A stretch of 64,000 nt of DNA from Hexactinellida sp. DTS-2022 (taxonomy: Eukaryota; Porifera; Hexactinellida): the NCBI GenBank assembly GCA_028753945.1, contig JAPNXP010000009.1, forward strand, positions 558,001 through 622,000, given 5' to 3'. Positions 20,891 through 33,358 of this stretch are shown piece by piece. The position numbers and the translations under genes were made by a program. Below the pieces are notes generated by a model, which did not search any database, had not been told where the DNA came from, and saw only the letters and a list, made by a program, of their open reading frames with translations. Position 1 is the stretch's first letter. Each line of letters starts with the position of its first letter.

Positions 20891-22369
20891 TTAGTCAGAA
20901 TGGTTAGATAGAGGAGAATTCGCAATTATAAGACTATCATCAATCGCTCCATCGCCGAGGTCACCAGTTCTCTTCCTCGACTGTATCACCTCAGTAACAA
21001 TGAACCCAACAGTCCCAATTGTGCCGGACACCACCAGTACTAGCAACTGCCAATTCAGGTCAAGAAACGGGTTATAGAAGAATGCAATCATAGCCGCTAT
21101 GGATTGAAAGAACTTGTAAAGAGCCATGGCCGGAGCGCTGCGGTCGCCCGTGTACACTGCAGTTATGAAAGCGTATATTTGTGTGTTGAAACAGCTGTCT
21201 CCGAACCCCAGGAGAAACGACCCCAGGAGAGCCAAGTAAATAATAGAGTCAATTCCGAGCGCGCCGGACACCAATTCCGAGGATGGAATATTAGTGTCAG
21301 TAGAAGGAGATCGGTTTGGGAGATTTAAGAAGATTGTAAAGAAAGTTATCATGTGCACAATGTACCCAAAAATAACAATAAACACTCGGCCCCGCCCCTT
21401 GTAGTAATGACCAATCACCATAAAGCTTAGGCCACCCAACACCTCTCCAATGCCTATAAAGGCACCGTTCAACCCAACGTACTTTACACCAAATGTGTCA
21501 AGCTTAACATTTCCAATACAAGTCCCGTATACGCCACTGAAAAAGTTAAGTTCCAAACCTGTGTACACAAACAGGAGAGAGAAAAATAGAATCTGCTTAG
21601 TGAATAGCAGTTTCAGGGCTCTCAAAAACGCGTCTAACATTTCTTTAAGAACGGACGATGCCTTAGACGGCTGTTCCTTAGGGGGTGTTTTTGTGACGTC
21701 ATTAACTATAATAGTGTACTGGTTAACACCAGTCGGTTTGGTTAGGGCCAGGACGCTTAGGGTCCCCAGAGCACAGAACACAGTTAGGACAGAAAATATA
21801 AATATATTCTGTGTTATGGTTAGCGTAGAAACAGCTGCGCCATCTGAAGAAGCGTATAAATAAATGTAAACAAAAATATTTCCGATAAACAAACTGGCTT
21901 GTAGAAGAGCCCAGAATATCCCACTATTTCTCCCGCTTGTGTTTTCATCTGAGTTCTCACATAGATATGCCCCCTGGGCGGTCCATAGGGTACCAGCCCC
22001 AAGGCCTATAAACACAGACGCAACCAAGATAGTCCAAACTATCGGGTATATAATCGTAGCGATATACACCGTGTATAGAGCAGCTGATATTATCATAGTC
22101 AGTCTGTTCCCAAGGAGCACAATTATGGAGGGAGCGATCCAGTTGGAAACAGCCAGCATTCCGTATATAATGCAGAGAGTGTAATAACCGAGATTCTGTT
22201 CAAGGTGTAGCATAGCTTGAGAGTTATTGTTAGTGCGAGTATTATTAAACGCGCTTTTAAGAGCAGTCACTTGTAGGATGGATGTGGTTTGAAAAGCTGT
22301 GAAAATGAGTAGGAACACCACGCCTAGGGCAACCACATTGTATAAATTCCGGTTACAACAGTTTTGCAT
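20891..22369 (-). CDS. MFSD11: MFSD11 (UNC93-like major facilitator family protein)
   Basis: Single exon, 492 aa from the first true ATG at 22369 (MQNCCNRNLYN). About 12 membrane spans. Diagnostic family stretches are TAFQT near the first span, VLWTAQG-type GTLWTAQGAYLCENSDENTS, SGRNSGIFWALLQASLFIGN, TGLELNFFSGVYGTCIG, IGIGEVLGG and LLGFGDSCFNTQ. A polar loop of about 35 residues lies between spans 6 and 7. Substrate and role are unknown in any species I know; the protein is an atypical solute-carrier-like membrane protein. The C-terminus is a short polar tail. Confidence 0.94.
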   Translation of the reverse strand: MQNCCNRNLYNVVALGVVFLLIFTAFQTTSILQVTALKSAFNNTRTNNNSQAMLHLEQNLGYYTLCIIYGMLAVSNWIAPSIIVLLGNRLTMIISAALYTVYIATIIYPIVWTILVASVFIGLGAGTLWTAQGAYLCENSDENTSGRNSGIFWALLQASLFIGNIFVYIYLYASSDGAAVSTLTITQNIFIFSVLTVFCALGTLSVLALTKPTGVNQYTIIVNDVTKTPPKEQPSKASSVLKEMLDAFLRALKLLFTKQILFFSLLFVYTGLELNFFSGVYGTCIGNVKLDTFGVKYVGLNGAFIGIGEVLGGLSFMVIGHYYKGRGRVFIVIFGYIVHMITFFTIFLNLPNRSPSTDTNIPSSELVSGALGIDSIIYLALLGSFLLGFGDSCFNTQIYAFITAVYTGDRSAPAMALYKFFQSIAAMIAFFYNPFLDLNWQLLVLVVSGTIGTVGFIVTEVIQSRKRTGDLGDGAIDDSLIIANSPLSNHSD

Positions 22370-22518
22370 TTTATACAAGCTAATAAATGAATAATTATAC
22401 AGCTGATTAAATATTCCATTTATCCTATAATAGAATAGGTGTGTATTAATAGCCTATAAAGTTAATAATTAAACTTATGGCGTATTACCGTATATAGTGT
22501 ATTAATACAAGAGCGTGT

Positions 22519-23140
22519 TTATCTATCGAATTTCGGAGACCAAAACAATTCCAAGTGTTTATAAATTCTGCCTTCCCTGAATGGGCGCCGCGGGGGTTTC
22601 TTCTTGACTTCACCAAAAGCTAACTTCTTCATTATAATCCCCGTGTACACCAATCCGCCAAGAGATAAGGTCCACAGTCCGTAGTACACATTCCAATCGA
22701 GAGGGGCGCGCATCCAAATCGGCCCGAGCCTCTCAGATACCTACAACAGAGTTACATATAAGGGGGACACTCAAACGTAACGTAAACTACAGGGAAATTA
22801 TTTGATATGTTTGTAATACAAAAGAATGATCTCTCACAAATTGGTTAACCCCCTCCCCCTTGGAAGCGTTACGTAATGTTTGATAGCCCCTAACCAGTTG
22901 GTACTTAAAGTAGGGTCATTTAAAGTTACCAACTAATAGAGCCATTAGCGTATAGTAATGGAATTTTAATTAAATTCCACTTAGTGATTATAATAATAAA
23001 TGACACTAATTGACCTATTTAAGAACCTTGAAGTAATGTTGGTAATATCCCACTCTGTTAATGCTGAGTCTCGTAGCATAGTCAAACCACTCAAAGGGAT
23101 TCGGAAAATTCTTCTTGTAGGCGGCTAAATACCTTGACAT
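22519..23140 (-). CDS. Small two-exon single-span membrane protein, unrecognised
   Basis: Exon 1 is 23140-23027 (38 codons, ATG at 23140), with donor CAAG|gttctt. Exon 2 is 22740-22519, with acceptor ttgtag. Both are phase 0, giving 111 aa with a 286-bp intron. Exon 1 reads like a compact amphipathic N-terminus (FPNPFEWFDYATRL). Exon 2 has one hydrophobic span (YYGLWTLSLGGLVYTGIIM) followed by a basic Pro-rich segment (KKKPPRRPFREGR) and a C-terminal FWSPKFDR. Size, single span and basic flank are typical of small mitochondrial inner-membrane subunits, but I cannot match a family. The donor is non-ideal, so the join is less certain than the exon 2 frame. Confidence 0.55.
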
Positions 23141-23832
23141 GCTTACTCTCTCTAATAGATTGTAATATATTATAGTAGAAGTGCAATAATTAGTAGTCTT
23201 GTTGGAGAAAAAGTAGGAATTTGATAGAAATAAAATGCAGTTATATACCATTGACGTACTTCTAATGTGTGGAGATTTTAATTAATTAATTGTGAATATA
23301 CAGTTGAGGAAAAAAATGTTTGAAAGGGAAATGGCCTCATGAACTATAAACTTGAAATTATTGCTAAACAAAGTTCATATATTATTACTAATTAAATAAT
23401 AGGGATAGCAAAAGAATGTAAATGATACAAGAAAAATTAGAAATTTAAACTGATTAAGTCTCAGCATCCTGCTATGCAAATCTCAAGTTACACAATCCAC
23501 TAATCCAACTGAGTTAATTCCAAACAAGGCATTTTGCTTCTATTGACTCACTAATTATATATTGTATTACAATAGAGCTAATATAATATAGTACAGGGTT
23601 TATGGTGCTGTTATTTCAATGCTAGTTGTGTAAGTAATCAAAAACAGAAATGGTCTAATGTATAAGTACAGAAGTTTAAAGTATAGAAAAGCGATTATGA
23701 GATTATCAAAATATCAAAAATAAATACTTATGTAATTACTAACATAGAAAGTAGTAAATGTTATTGAAAAAGTGATACAAAAATAAGTATAATGTTTACA
23801 AAAACAAGTGATGTATTGCTCTAAAAAAGTAG
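23141..23832. other. AT-rich intergenic stretch
   Basis: About 690 bp between the small membrane protein start and the CIMIP1-like stop. It is very AT-rich with short A and T runs. I see nothing coding or repetitive that I can name. Confidence 0.5.
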
Positions 23833-24255
23833 TTAGTTGACTCCGTCGAGTGGCCAACCGAGTTGATTCAGTATATCATGCTTACCACGCCTGGGGTCTG
23901 TCACTGCTTTTGTTAGAGGTGATTTTCCCGACACGAGCATCCAACTTAACATTCCGCTAGTAGTTTTGGGAATACCAGTTTGGGGGAAATTGGATTTTTG
24001 TTCAGGTGCACTTGGTTGGGAATTAACAACGGGAGTTCTCTCTGCTTGCTGTAATACTTCACTCTCTTTGTGTGAGCCATCTGGACTAGCTAACGCCCTG
24101 GAATCCTTTTCCAACTTCAAATAGTCCTCGAGTAAAAACCCCCACTTTTCGTGCCAAATCTTTGAGGATTTTCCTTCATTATAACAATGGTTGATCCAAA
24201 TTAAATCATTATCAACAAAATTGCATTCCTTTACTTTCAGGGTGGGGCCTGCCAT
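23833..24255 (-). CDS. CIMIP1: CIMIP1/C20orf85-type ciliary microtubule inner protein
   Basis: Single exon, 140 aa (human C20orf85 is 137). Shared landmarks in order are an N-terminal Asn/Ile-Trp motif (DLIWINHC), KWGFLLEDYLKLE (human NWGFLTTPFEELIK), a Pro/Ser-rich middle, GIPKTTSGMLSWMLVSG (human VPQTTQGFIGWR), and the C-terminal LGWPLDGVN (human LCWPKQGVH). The human protein lies inside doublet microtubules of motile cilia. Identity is low outside these blocks, but their order and spacing are convincing. It suggests the organism has motile cilia or flagellated sperm. Confidence 0.75.
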   Translation of the reverse strand: MAGPTLKVKECNFVDNDLIWINHCYNEGKSSKIWHEKWGFLLEDYLKLEKDSRALASPDGSHKESEVLQQAERTPVVNSQPSAPEQKSNFPQTGIPKTTSGMLSWMLVSGKSPLTKAVTDPRRGKHDILNQLGWPLDGVN

Positions 24256-24949
24256 TATCTAAGCAAATACTAACATTAAAATAATTAAAATACAATAATA
24301 AAGATGTGATATCATCCTTCTGTAGTCGGGAATTTCCAATGTATTAAAACTAAGTTGCTAAACTAAAATATAGCAACAAAAAATTCCAAAAATTGTTACG
24401 GTATAACTTCCCTGTATTTAATAATTGCTTTGTTACATTAATTATACCAAAATTTAATTAATACAAAATAACAAATACTTCGCATAAAATGCTCTGTAGT
24501 ACACTGGTTTCAAATAAAAATGATGGAAGTAAAATGCTAAATTTATAAGAAATAGTGTTCCTGGAAAAGATCTAATCAAGGGGCAGTAATTACACTTCAT
24601 TCCTTAAATACAGAAAATACAAATCATTTAGAATTGACGAATAAGCAATAATTTGGGGATAAGAGTTATCAAATATTTGTATCTACGTATTTCATTTCAA
24701 GCTTTGTGAAATACGTAATTTAATTTAGAAGAAAGTTTATACGTACACAAATAGACAAATTTACAATATATGCAACAAATGAATTATCTAAATTATATAG
24801 AGTAAGCTAGGCAGTAGTTAGACCCTACAAAACAAACAATCAAATAGTAAAAAACATTATCATTTATAACAAATACAGATTGTATCTAAGCAAATTCTAA
24901 CAAACAAGTTTAATAAATTAATACTGAAATAAATAGCAACGAGAGTTGT
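24256..24949. other. AT-rich intergenic stretch
   Basis: Roughly 690 bp holding the upstream region of CIMIP1 and the 3' flank of the PARP14-like gene. No gene or repeat element recognised. Confidence 0.5.
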
Positions 24950-27900
24950 TTACCGGTATGTGATGAGATACTCAGGATACGCACGGCCGTTCTCATATAT
25001 CATATAAACCTTAGAACCGCCCGTCTGTCCACACACGGTATCATATCGGTCGTTCACAAACTGAGGAGCTGTTTGGCTAGTAGCCCCTGGGACGGGTAGG
25101 GAAGTTGGTGGGGCCACTGACATTGGTGGATATGGGAACGGCATTTGCTGCATTGTGAGGCTAGAAGCCTGAGGATGAGCCAGATACACAGGCTGAGGCT
25201 GAGCAGTTGCGGCGCTCTTGAGGGGAGGCAGTCTGAGAGTTGTATCCGGCTGCATCTCGATGACGTCACCAGCACAGATCTTGACAGAGAACATCTGTTT
25301 GTTCCCCTCTGGAGTCTTGTACGCATACGCGTCTGAATAGGAAGCGTCGACAGCAAAGTAGCTGGCCGTGCCCCACATTCCACTGGAGGCCAGTCGCGCC
25401 TCAAAGCCCTGCTCCCCCCTGTAGATATGGACCGGAGGGTTGCCTCCAGTCCCGTGGTACACAACAACTTCGTTTGCTCCGGTAGAGCTCTTCTGCACAA
25501 GTCGGTGCTTGTCCTGTTGGTATCGCGTCCACAGCCAGGAGTTCTGTATCCGGTCAACTCTGAGTATGGTCTTATTCGGCAGAGTAGACCTGAACTTGTT
25601 TACGATCTCAGAGTACTCAGGGTTGGGGGGCTGCACAAGGACGAGCTGACACACCTCGTCGGTCCCGATCTGTCCCCAGTTGCTGGGGGGCCCCTCCAGG
25701 TTTGGAGTTTGTTCCTGCATGAGTCTCATTAGATTTGCTTGTATTTCCGTCTCAGTCGTTTTAACCTCCTTGTAGTAGCCCTCGACTATAACCTTAAGCG
25801 CTCCAGCGGTGGGCTCGTCCAACGCTAGCTTTACGAAGGGACACTTACAAGCACTCATGATCGGAATAAGATCGCTCCTGGAAACGTGCGTCACGTCAAA
25901 TTCAGTTTTCTTCATCAGCTGTTTCACCAAATCCTCAAATGTTTCCCTCGCTTCATTAAGCCTGTCCTTCCGTCCGTATAACACTACCGTTTCGGTTCGG
26001 ATATCTTTCCATGAGGAGGGGGGCTGTGTTAATGGTACGGTATCCGGGCTAATTACGTCATCAGCATCATCCTCAGGTGCGCTGCTATTAACTACTCGCA
26101 CATTCCTCTGGACCGCGGTTTGGTCGTTGGATTGGAGCATGGTAGCGAAGTCTACGGTGTACGTGTAATTGGAGCGGGATATCGAGGCTGTGCCAGCGGG
26201 GTCTGAGGCGTAGGATAGTCTCAGTTTCTGCATACTTGAGTCCGAGTATGGTTTCCAAGTTCCGTCATTCTCGCACCATTGGAAAGTGAGCTGAGGGGGG
26301 GTAGGGGGGGTAGGGGGCGTAGTTTTAGGGAGCTTAGCTTTAGGGATAGTAGCTTTAAGGGGCGGAGGTTTAACCGGAATTATCTTCGGTTGTGGGGGCG
26401 GGATAGGAGTTGTTTGGTTGAAACAGTTGTCGCAAATCGTCTTAAACTGCTGTAGAATGTTATCCTTGATATCAATGAGAATCAGTTTGTTTATGGAATA
26501 GAACTGTTGAGACACGAAGAATCTCTGAATAGCCTCGATAATAATGGAAGTACTCTCGTCAAGCGGAAACCCGTATATTCCTGCACTGATTGCCGGCAGC
26601 GCTATGCTAGAATAACACGCACTGTTTGCAGTGGCACAAATATTGAATATGCAACTGCCCAATTCGTTCTTAACTTGGTCAGCTTTCATTTCGTCCCAGA
26701 CGGGCCCGACAGCGTGTATGATAGATTTGCATTGAATATTGCCTGGCGGGAGAACCACGTTCCCGCTGACTGGTAGGGGCCCGTTCTGCTGAATGAACTG
26801 GTCGCTGCTCTGCTGGACAGTCGGCCCCCCCGCGGCGCTAATGGCACTCGCCACGCCGGCCCCGTGGGAGAGACGCTCGTTAGCGGCGTTAACAATAGAG
26901 TCTACTTTCAGTTTGGTGATATCCCCGCTCCGTATCTCCAGAACGAGATTGTGAGTGTGGAGAGGAATCTCGTAGGAAGCGATCAGCTGTTGTGCCAGAG
27001 GTCTAGCGTCCGCCGGGGCCTGAGGTAGAGTCACGAGGATAGCGGGGTCTGGCAGAGAGAGACTCTCTAGGAATCCGCCGATATCGCTATCAGCTGTGAG
27101 GGCATCAATGGGACAGCTGACAGGAATATTACAAGTGCCGAAAAACTGGGAAAGTTCCTGCACATATTTCTCCATTTCACTAAAAGCCACACTGACGTTG
27201 TCACGGTTACCTTCGAATTTGTAAGACTCTGTCATTGTTTGTGGTGGGTGTATTTTTACAGAATTATTCTTTCCAATCGCGTCGATCTTCTGAACAGATG
27301 TTGGAATCCTCAAGGTGTGAAAAATCGGTAAATTAGGAACACGATACTCAGCACAGGAATACTTGATATAAGATTCGAGATTAAAATCTCCGTTAGGAAT
27401 AGCTTCTTTCGCGAAATATCTGAGAGCCATAATGACCAGATTTTCGCGAGTGAGATCGAGGTAATAGTGCCCAGCGCAGCTCTGTTTGGCCAGGATCGGA
27501 AGCATGTCGTCCACAAGCTTACAGTGCTGAATGGGAGTCAGGGGATGGGTGGATTTATCGAAAACAAGAAAGTCTTTCAGTTGAGAAATGGCTTGATCTA
27601 CGTCTGGAGTAGACTCGGATATAATAATCACTTCGCAGTCCTTATCAGAGTCTCCTCGGACTGATAGCTTGCGCGCATCAATAATAACTCTATACTTTTC
27701 TTGAATAATATCTATGACAACAATAACCTCGGTTTGGAATTGATTAAAAAACTTTTTCGATGGGTATTTGATTTGGAAAGGTTTGCAATTTATACTATTT
27801 TTGAGTGCATTGATGTGATCGCCAACTTTTTCAATAGCATCTCTCTTTCCGTCCATTTGTACGAGGCAGGTTAAGCTATTCCCTTTATCATCCAGCCTCA

Positions 27901-30900
27901 AGTTACAGTCAAACTTGGCAGTCAGCTGATTTATGATTCCTTTCCTCCGAATGTAGAGCGCCAGGTGCGCAGTGATTGTCACATTCCTTCTGTCCTCTTG
28001 GTCGCTAATGCCGGAAGCGAACAACTCCTGTGCCGACTTTACACAAACGCCGATAGATAGAAACTCCAAGGAATGGGACTTGGGATTAGGTATTATTTCA
28101 ACAAATTCGTTTTTCTTTATCACTTCAAACTTATCAGCAGCAGATATGAAAAGATGGAAATCTTCCTTCGTAGACTTGATTGTATCGGAACGTGGGCGAA
28201 TGACCTAAGAGAGAAGATTAGATATACTACAGTAGATAAGGCGAAATATCAGTTAAGAAGTACAAGGTTTGATTCACCTAACTTATACAAATAAATGCAA
28301 CGAATTTCCAACAAATTAACAAGACTAATCTTTCAGAAGGTTCGTCCCTGATATTACACACATGATGACTCACCTTTATTTTTTCCTCTATGGCTCCCAT
28401 AGCCGGGGGGTGAGCAGTCGCTAAAATCTGAATATCGCTAGAACCAACTCTGTTTGCCATCGGCTGAGGTGCGAATACTTCAAATATAAAGAAAGTATCC
28501 TGTTCGCTTAAATAGCCTAAATACGCAAATATTAATTGAGCAAATTGCTGGCCGTTAGCTTCTAGCACAACTTTATGAAAAGTTCTCTGGGGAATGCGAC
28601 AAGAGAAGAACTGTTCCAATTCTCGCGAATTCGTCTCGAAACTGAGTATGGCATCCTGATCTCCGGAAAGTTGAATGTTTTGGTTTTGAAACTCAACCTT
28701 CAATTGAAACTGGACTTCTAAATCCTGAATTATTTCTGCTACTACGTTAGGGTCTTTGGTCTGGCCAATGATCAAGTAGTGTTTCTAACAAACAGATGAT
28801 TATTTACAATACATGAAGTCATTAACCAGGAATAACAAAGAGAGAATTTATATATTTCTCACCTGAATTTTCTTTAAACAGGAGTCTGGTATGGTAACTC
28901 GTACGTCTTCCAATTTCTTTCCCAACTCTTCAACCATCGCTTTAACGTCCTCTTTGATAAACCCAGAAATAACAACAACATTGTTCTTCTTTTCCAAGCG
29001 AATACAAACCTTGGATTTAGCTTCAAACCTTTCTAAGAGAATGGATCCTTTATCGCGTTTCTTTGTCAGTTTCTGAAGTGCGTTTTGGGAAACAGTCATA
29101 CTCTCTTCACATGGATTTTCCAACACTTCTATGAGAGAGCTGACATGCTCGCTAACTCCACACAGACACACAACTGCCCCCTCAATGCTCTTAGTGGATT
29201 GGTCTAAATACTTACCTTCTGGGGTCCTTAGGAGTAAACTAACCTGGAGACCATTACGGGTAATAAATATGTGTGCCGGCTTTAGAAATTTCTGTGTCAT
29301 TTTGATCTCACAACTGGAGCAAGTAGATATTACTCCTTCGATATGTTTCCTAATGCGTTTACACTCGTCTAATGATGCACTGTTGATTCTTAGTTTAATT
29401 TCTTTAAATTCAAACTTGCTCTTGTCCGGATAAAGACATTCTGGGAATTTGTTGAAAAACAGATTCAACGGACTATAAAGTGTGGAATAATATATATATT
29501 CTCTGTGACAGGTATTAGTAAGATTGTAAGAACTCACCATTGTATTTCTATCTGAGAGCATATGAATATCTTTATGTTCTTTGATACAACCTCAACGGTT
29601 CTCTTATGCCCGAATACGTGGAGAGAAGAGGGGAAGTGGCCTACTATATAGTCGATGTGTCCCGTCTCTTTAAACGCACCCACAAGCTTATCGATGTTTG
29701 TACCCGGCGTGTTCTGCTGCTCCGGGCTGTGGAGAAGCTTCAGATCCTCCTCACTCAGCTCAACCTCAGACTCGGAAATCTATATTTAAATTGTAAACAT
29801 ATATAGTCAGGTTCTTGAATTATGGGCATTAAAGGGACCAAAAATTGTGTATTAATAATAGAGAGACTTCAAAATAAGAGAACTCAACTTAATACAAACC
29901 CTATGTCAGTCGTGAATTTGGGACCATAGGGCTTTTTGTTCATAATAAAAAGTATTTCATAATAAGCAGACGAAAAATTGTTCACAACAAGCAGACCTGA
30001 CTGTACTTACAAATTATAATATTATCACCTCATTAATATAGTTGTCTATAAACTGATGCAGGGCTGCACCGTCCGTGTGTTTGAGAGCCAAGGTATTCCC
30101 GCTATGGTTAAGTTGTCCCAGCTGACTAAACCTCTCGATCTCTGATTTGAATTTATCTGAGAAGTAAGAGAACAGCTCCTTGCTCATATCACCTTCTATA
30201 AACGCATCCATTCTATAAAGAATAAATTAATTTAAATCCAAACTGCTAGACCGTTTTACAGTTAATTAACGTTAGTATCCTTTCTATAAATATTAAATTC
30301 ATCAAATCTATTCTATTAAACCGTTTATAAATACGTACGCTAAAAATGAGAGTCAGGAACGGAATTATGATACTATATAAAGCCACCTTGTCTCATAAAC
30401 AGACTGACACATTAACTAACAACTTACTGAGTAGGGGGGGGGTGTGTTTCCGGTCTCCTCTCCTCTGGCTCTGCGGTTGGGAGGGGGGCGGGGGGGTCAG
30501 TGGCGGGCTGTATCAGGTCGGACAGGAGTTTAACATCCAGAATGTGTCCCCTGTAGGTAATGCCATGCTTAACCTGTACAGCTGTACCTGCGCTCTCCGC
30601 GCTCTCAAACACGACTTTACACTGGCCTAGCGCCGAGTTGTGTCCCATCGGCTTTATATCGATTTCCTTCTTCACCAAACCAAACGGCTTGAATAGGAAC
30701 GCTATATCGCTACTGGTGACTCCAGGGGGAATAGAGCTAACCACTATAATCGGGACAGTAGGCTTAACAGGAGAGAGAGTAGGCTTAACAGGCGGGACAG
30801 AAGACTCTGTCTGTCCTATGTGCTCAATCCAAGGGGTCAGCAGTTTCCCTCTGAACTCAACTCGCAAGAAAGCACCCTCCGCTTCAATAATCTCATCTCG

Positions 30901-33017
30901 GTTGTGGAATTTGACTCTTATTCGCTTCATTTTACTATTTTTGTTGGTCTGCACGCGTATTTCGGAATAGTGTTCCGTGTATCGCGTTACAATGCTGTGA
31001 GCCTCGAAATACTCAGGCGTTATAAAGTCGTCAAATCCTGTTATCATAAGGTAGGCGTCATCTGGGGTAGATCGAAGTTGAGGAGAAGACAAACACTGTT
31101 GTTGTTGTTGTTGTTGTTGTAGTTGTATGTCCGCATCAGTGCCAATACTGAACACAACATAGGCGCCATTAAAGGGAGTGTGCTCGAGACTCTGCTTCGC
31201 TTCAGCCGCAACTTCTCCGTTAGAAAACACAACTCGAACGCATTTAGATTCTCCCTCCAAACTGACTGCCTCCCAACTAACAGTGTAGACTAGGAATTCA
31301 CGGAAGTAACTGCTCAGAGATTCTTGGTTGACTGGTGACATAACTTTGTGGAGCAAGAGAGCCGTTTCCTCCTGAGGGGGGGTACAGGGGAGAGGGGCCC
31401 GCTCAGGGGGCGAGAGGGGAGGGGCCGAAGGGTGCGAAAAGTTATCAAACTCCATCTCCTGCTGGAAAGAGTCGTGCGGATCGAAACTCTCCTGGGAGGG
31501 AGAGGTGTCGTGTGTCCTCTTATTTTTGTGCGGCTGATTGCGGTGTCCGGTCCAACAGCTGTTCCAGCGGATGGTTGCTTCCAACGGGGGGAACACGAAC
31601 TTGTTTGTTTTCAGCTTTTCCAGTATTAGCTCTGGAAGGTTTTTATGAAACGTGTTTATGTACATTATGGCGCAGTTGGGCCTCACTTGGTCGTCAGTGC
31701 AGATTATGGACTGGATTTGTATCTCCCACCAGTTCATCACATATGTCCTAATCACGTTGGCAGCTACGGGGTGGTCTATATTGCTGATGTTTGTTATTAT
31801 AATTGAGTGTATCTTGGGCTGTCCCTCGGCGGGGTCCATTCTCTGGAACTTCCCAGAGTCCCTCGGCACGCGGTTCGGATCTAGCCGCGTTCCCGTATCC
31901 GGGGAGAAGGCGCGACTCGCCGGGGAGGGGGGCCGCGTGCGCCGCTCCCTCGGAACCGGCGCCCCCTCCATCACAGAGCAGGGACTGTCCATGTACTCCC
32001 CGGGGTCCCTACCCCTGTCTGAGACGGGCAGGTCGCAGGCAGTGGCGGTGGTGCGGTGCGTCTGACCGCAGATGGGCAGCTGGCTGAACTCCCGCGTCAG
32101 CTGATCGGCCAGCTGCGAGGAGCAGAACTTGACTACGCCCAGTCTCAGCCCCGGGTCCGCGGGGTCCGTGTGCAGCTCTATGCACAGAATGCTGGCTCGG
32201 TACAGCCAGAAGTGCAGCCGCAGTCTCTCTATGCTAACGCACTCCTCCATGCCGTGTATGATCAGCATGCTCCCTCGGGGGCTCTCTGTCTGGGGGGGAC
32301 ATGAGGGCTGAGTAGGGGCGGTATTAACACCTCCCTTAGGTGGAGTTAGCATGACGTCATCGGAAGAGACTGGAGTAGAAGGAACACTGGTCTCAGTCGC
32401 TGGGGCGAGTGGAGCCTTCTGAGGAGCCGAGGTGTCGAGAATGACGTCTGTGTTCCAGGACGGGGTGCTGGGAGGGGTGTCGAACTGGTCCCCTGATCCC
32501 CCCGAGTCCGACTGCTCCGGGGCGCTCGGGAGAGAGCTCCCACTCTGTCCGGACACAGGAGGAGGGGGCACCTGAATAGGGGCAGGGGGCTGAGGGGGCG
32601 GGGCCAGGAGGTCGTCGAACTGCAGCAGGAGCTCCATACTGGGAGGAGCAGCTGGTGTGCGTAGTGTGTCGCACTTAATGGGAGACTGGAGACAGAGGAG
32701 ATCCACGTCAGGGAACTGGAGACAGGAAGGTGTCAATGGAATGCAATTAAGTAATGTTAGAATAATAACCTATGTAATATGTATGCACTAACCTGCGAGG
32801 TAGAATCTTCGTCTCTGCAGTTGATGGCGGAAATAATAAGAGGAGTGGCGTCCGAGGAGGGGGGAGCTGTCAGGAACAAATCCTGATTCGAAGGATCCGA
32901 GCTGAATGGGAGTATATTGTTGTTGCTAGGCAGCAGATAAGGAATGTTGGTGTGTGGGGCGCTAGGAGGTAATTCAATTTGATTGGAATCCATCTGACCA
33001 TCTGATGTGTCGCTCAT
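24950..33017 (-). CDS. PARP14: PARP14-like mono-ADP-ribosyltransferase, seven exons
   Basis: Exons: 33017-32793, 32715-30428, 30212-30029, 29779-29538, 29472-28863, 28784-28374, 28204-24950. All are GT-AG with matching phase, giving 2404 aa (human PARP14 1801). Order: disordered Pro/Ser-rich N-terminus, RRM-like domains near 219, 376, 628 and 729, a poly-Gln run near 606, many KH-like alpha/beta repeats (about 840-1700), one macrodomain (about 1735-1915), a WWE domain (about 1957-2030), and a C-terminal PARP domain (about 2159-2404). VVYHGTGG holds the catalytic His, YFAVDASYS the Tyr, and the end RAYPEYLITYR is nearly identical to human PARP14. Human has three macrodomains; one is visible here. 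A Pro/Gln-rich insert of about 55 residues interrupts the catalytic domain. It probably marks or reads mono-ADP-ribose. Confidence 0.92.
29804..30003. mobile_element. TIR element, family E (200 bp), in PARP14-like intron 3
   Basis: TA, tAGTCAGGTTCTT...GCAGACCTGACTG, TA. Internal motifs CATAATAA and ACCCTATG/CATAGGG match the element at 38891 in reverse orientation. It fills 200 of 249 bp of intron 29780-30028. Excision with one TA would leave 47 bp. Confidence 0.85.
31098..31125. repeat. (TTG)n trinucleotide run coding poly-Gln
   Basis: About eight CAA codons on the minus strand give the Gln run of the PARP14-like protein between two RRM-like domains. It is probably length-polymorphic. Confidence 0.85.
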
Positions 33018-33358
33018 TCTAATTCAGTATTAACTGTTCAAGTAAAGTAATTTCGAGTATTTGTAGACTGAAATATTATATATTTAGAACAGTATGGGAT
33101 CTTCTATAGATAGAATGCATATGCAATATTACAGAGAATAACAGAGTATTGCGAACTGGTGAGTTAATATGTCGCAGCAGTGAGGCAATATTCATAAGCC
33201 AATTCCTGTTTCGAACCCTCAATAGATTAGAGTCTAATCCCAATACGTGTATAATATAACGAGTTTACTGGAAAGTACTAGTTTCATTCTGTCTTCAGTT
33301 CCATACAATTCATAGAGATAATACAAAAATACACAGTACATACATATAGAGTATCTGG
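33018..33358. other. Spacer: PARP14-like promoter and TSSK 3' flank
   Basis: 341 bp of AT-rich sequence. No TATA/CCAAT pair or interferon-type element that I would defend. Nothing else recognised. Confidence 0.45.
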
